Part shown: positions 62,300 to 64,000 of the stretch, in pieces | Position numbering within the stretch: the first letter of the stretch is position 1 | Layout of the letters: every line of letters starts with the position of its first letter | Assembly: GCA_002366565.1 (NCBI GenBank) | Contig: DFBJ01000009.1 | Location: 248,001 to 312,000, forward strand | DNA: 64,000 bases | Origin: Bacteriovoracaceae bacterium UBA3083 | GTDB lineage: Bacteria; Bdellovibrionota; Bacteriovoracia; Bacteriovoracales; Bacteriovoracaceae | Direction of reading: 5' to 3' | The notes under the pieces: model-generated | Seen by the model: the letters and a program-made list of their open reading frames with translations, nothing else | The model's database searches: none | What the model was told of the DNA's origin: nothing | Position numbers and translations under genes: made by a program

Positions 62300-63312
62300 T
62301 TGAACTCGTTAAGCGCACTTTGAACTCTTTTAAGAGTATCTGTTGCAAGATCTAAGTGAGTCACAAATCTAATCGCTTGTTCCCCAAAATGTACTGCTAA
62401 TACTTCCTTTGACTTTAAGTAACTTAAAAACTCTTGTGGATCTATAGAGTCTTTCAAATGAAATATCACAATATTTGTTTTTACTGGAATAACTTTTTCA
62501 ATAAAGCTGTATTCTTGTAGTAGTGACTCAAACGCCTTGGCCAACAGGTGGTCCTCTTTAAGTCTTTCTATATGATTATCTAAAGCATAAATTCCTGCCT
62601 GTGCTAGAAAGCCCGCTTGTCTCATACCACCACCAAGAACTTTTCTAATTCTTCTGGCCTTTCTAATAAATTGCTTACTTCCAAGAAGTAGAGATCCCAC
62701 TGGACAGCCCAGACCTTTTGAAAGACATATAGAGATTGAGTCAAAAATAGAACCAAGGTCACTTTCTGAGTAATCTCCTTCAACAATAGCATTAAAGACA
62801 CGTGCTCCATCTAAGTGAAGCTTTAGGCCATTTTCATCAACGACTTTCTTTATCTCTTTAAGCTCACTTAGAGAGTAGATATTTCCACCACCTCTATTTG
62901 TAGTATTCTCAAGAGAGACAAGTACTGAGACAGGCTTATGAATGTCGTCTGGGTTGATAGAGGACTTAACTTGCTCTGCTGTCATCTTTCCATTTTCTCC
63001 GTCCACAAGCTTTACGCTGGCGCGAGAGTTATGAAAGATACCTCCACCTTCATATTGGTAAATATGAGACTCTTTCTCCACGATGATCTCTTCTAGAGCA
63101 CCAACATGAGCTGAGATCGCTATTTGATTTGTCATCGTCCCTGAAGGGCAAAAGAGAGCATCTTCCATTCCAAAGAGGAGCGCTGCCTTCTCTTGGAGAG
63201 CATTAATACTTGGATCTTCTCCAAAGACATCATCACCAATTGGTGCAGACATCATGGCAGATAACATTTCAGGGGTAGGCTTAGTTACAGTATCACTTCT
63301 TAAATCAATCAT
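62296..63312 (-). CDS. ltaE: Low-specificity L-threonine aldolase
   Basis: A PLP enzyme cleaving L-threonine or L-allo-threonine to glycine and acetaldehyde. It has IDLRSDTVTKPTPEM, the GDDVFGEDPS region, LHLDGARVFNA with the PLP Asp, and the Schiff-base lysine in ICLSKGLGCPVGS. At 338 residues it is full length. No ribosome binding site; TTGTTA-17-TAGTAT ends six bases before the ATG. Confidence 0.93.
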   Translation of the reverse strand: MIDLRSDTVTKPTPEMLSAMMSAPIGDDVFGEDPSINALQEKAALLFGMEDALFCPSGTMTNQIAISAHVGALEEIIVEKESHIYQYEGGGIFHNSRASVKLVDGENGKMTAEQVKSSINPDDIHKPVSVLVSLENTTNRGGGNIYSLSELKEIKKVVDENGLKLHLDGARVFNAIVEGDYSESDLGSIFDSISICLSKGLGCPVGSLLLGSKQFIRKARRIRKVLGGGMRQAGFLAQAGIYALDNHIERLKEDHLLAKAFESLLQEYSFIEKVIPVKTNIVIFHLKDSIDPQEFLSYLKSKEVLAVHFGEQAIRFVTHLDLATDTLKRVQSALNEFN

Positions 63313-63318
63313 AAGAAA

Positions 63319-63347
63319 ATACTACTTGATCTGTATTTATATAACAA
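63319..63347 (-). promoter_or_regulatory. ltaE promoter, leaderless
   Basis: On the reverse strand: TTGTTA (63347-63342), 17-base spacer, TAGTAT (63324-63319), then six bases to the ATG. Confidence 0.5.
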
Positions 63348-63385
63348 TGAAAGTTCTTAGGCCCTGTTGAACAAGGGCCCAGGTT

Positions 63386-64000
63386 TTAGTCTACTTTTAC
63401 TTTTGTTGAAAGTAGTCTTGGCTTCAGTCCATGGAATGATCTAAATTTAAACTTTATATCTAAATCTCTCTTCTCAGTTCTAATATCGCCATTGAGTTTT
63501 TGGCAGTAAATATCAACCCAGTAACCAATACTAATCCTAGTGGTATAGTCAGTCACAATTGGTCTTTCCCAGTGTCCATTTGTTAGATTAAATCCATAGA
63601 TAGACTCATTCTGAGCACATTCAAGCTCATCAAAAACTTTATTATTTAAGCTTTGTGTCTTTCCTCTAAAGTTATAACTAAGGCTTGAGCTAATATAGTT
63701 ACTCTCTGTTGAAAAGAGTCTTACTTCTAGTGGAGTATCTTTCATTTCAAACTTTAAAATTTTGAAATTTGAGTTCCACATATTTCTAACTTTAGCACCT
63801 AGTTGATCAAGGATACTGTGATTAGCAATACCAACTTGATGTCCTAATTCGTGTACAAGGATACTAATCATTGTTGGAATATCATTACTAATTTCTTCGG
63901 CCATATCAAGATTGATAAAGATCTGGCTATTTGATGTGAATCCTGTTTTTGCAATTCTTGGAGTTTGATCTTCTTCAGATTTAAAGAAACCATCAGCAAT
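63386..64000 (-). CDS. HELGH metalloprotease, truncated by the window edge
   Basis: The frame is open from 63386 through the last base of the window. It continues upstream of the ATG at 63904 with coding-like sequence (for example a SQIFINLD strand), so that ATG is internal and the gene starts beyond 64000. The zinc motif HELGHQVG and the following hydrophobic helix mark a small exported-type metalloprotease. The C-terminal 120 residues are strand-rich and unassigned. Confidence 0.75.
   Translation of the reverse strand: MADGFFKSEEDQTPRIAKTGFTSNSQIFINLDMAEEISNDIPTMISILVHELGHQVGIANHSILDQLGAKVRNMWNSNFKILKFEMKDTPLEVRLFSTESNYISSSLSYNFRGKTQSLNNKVFDELECAQNESIYGFNLTNGHWERPIVTDYTTRISIGYWVDIYCQKLNGDIRTEKRDLDIKFKFRSFHGLKPRLLSTKVKVD

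Noticed and set aside
63361..63381. Hairpin GGCCCT/AGGGCC after the truncated metalloprotease gene
   Set aside because: Only a six-base stem with a weak T stretch in the reverse transcript; possible but too weak to list.
1..64000. Search for tRNA, rRNA, tmRNA, IS elements, prophage and integration sites
   Set aside because: No intergenic stretch shows a cloverleaf ending in CCA, no transposase or integrase frame is present, and gaps are too small for rRNA.

Overview
The window is 64 kb of AT-rich, densely packed bacterial chromosome. Most intergenic gaps are under 100 bases, and arginine is mostly AGA. The gene content fits a Gram-negative marine or soil predator of the Bdellovibrionota, most likely a Bacteriovorax/Halobacteriovorax relative. 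Signs of this are many exported lipoproteins and beta-barrels, several exported nucleases and proteases, a Tol-Pal envelope module, a TatT-type TRAP transporter, and salvage enzymes (thymidine kinase, hypoxanthine phosphoribosyltransferase). The taxon is inferred from gene content, because no rRNA gene is present. I saw no rRNA, tRNA, prophage, insertion sequence or CRISPR array.

Layout. 0-5.4 kb: a KamA/EpmB-like aminomutase, a small membrane protein and a DEDDh exonuclease with a WYL-like tail form one reverse-strand operon. Facing them are lpdA and a two-lipoyl-domain E2 acyltransferase. 5.5-7.7 kb: an ATP-cone/restriction-like nuclease is translationally coupled to a beta-CASP metallo-beta-lactamase RNase. 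7.7-13.4 kb: envelope proteins, a 3D-domain lipoprotein, and a redoxin/YtkA-like/beta-barrel operon divergent from a RegB/RegA redox two-component pair. 13.4-19.1 kb: exported enzymes (two tandem endonuclease I paralogues, an EEP-family nuclease, a solute-binding protein and a lipase-like hydrolase). 19.1-24.5 kb: pepF, slyX, a secreted protein of uncertain family, rarA and rpsU. 24.5-32.5 kb: uncharacterised proteins, ileS, a FecR-domain protein, maf and a DUF167 protein.

32.8-38.2 kb: a complete TRAP transporter with a TatT lipoprotein, followed by a Lys-Pro-rich exported protein. 38.2-40.7 kb: a lipoprotein, a disordered protein and an NrnA-type phosphoesterase. 40.8-45.9 kb: a Gld-like ABC exporter operon of five genes. 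46.1-49.3 kb: tdk, then hpt, a GHMP kinase and a Cys-cluster protein. 49.3-54.9 kb: a Ca2+/cation antiporter, glutathione peroxidase, smpB, a FadL-type porin, rsmA and tsaD. 55-59 kb: a lipoprotein hydrolase and a pal, DUF4398, cpoB, UshA-like/tetraheme operon. 59-64 kb: a large metalloprotease/beta-barrel fusion, a lone CheY-like receiver, a threonine aldolase, and a HELGH metalloprotease cut by the right window edge.

Cross-cutting signals. Several genes lack a Shine-Dalgarno and have a -10-like hexamer exactly 5-6 bases before the ATG, which suggests leaderless mRNAs. Convergent gene pairs often share their stop codons. Two promoter regions carry a TAGAAA...TTTCTA dyad. The ribosomal protein bS21 gene has a nine-base perfect Shine-Dalgarno preceded by two small hairpins. 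Several reading frames start at GTG or TTG, and I moved a number of starts downstream to sites with a visible ribosome binding site.
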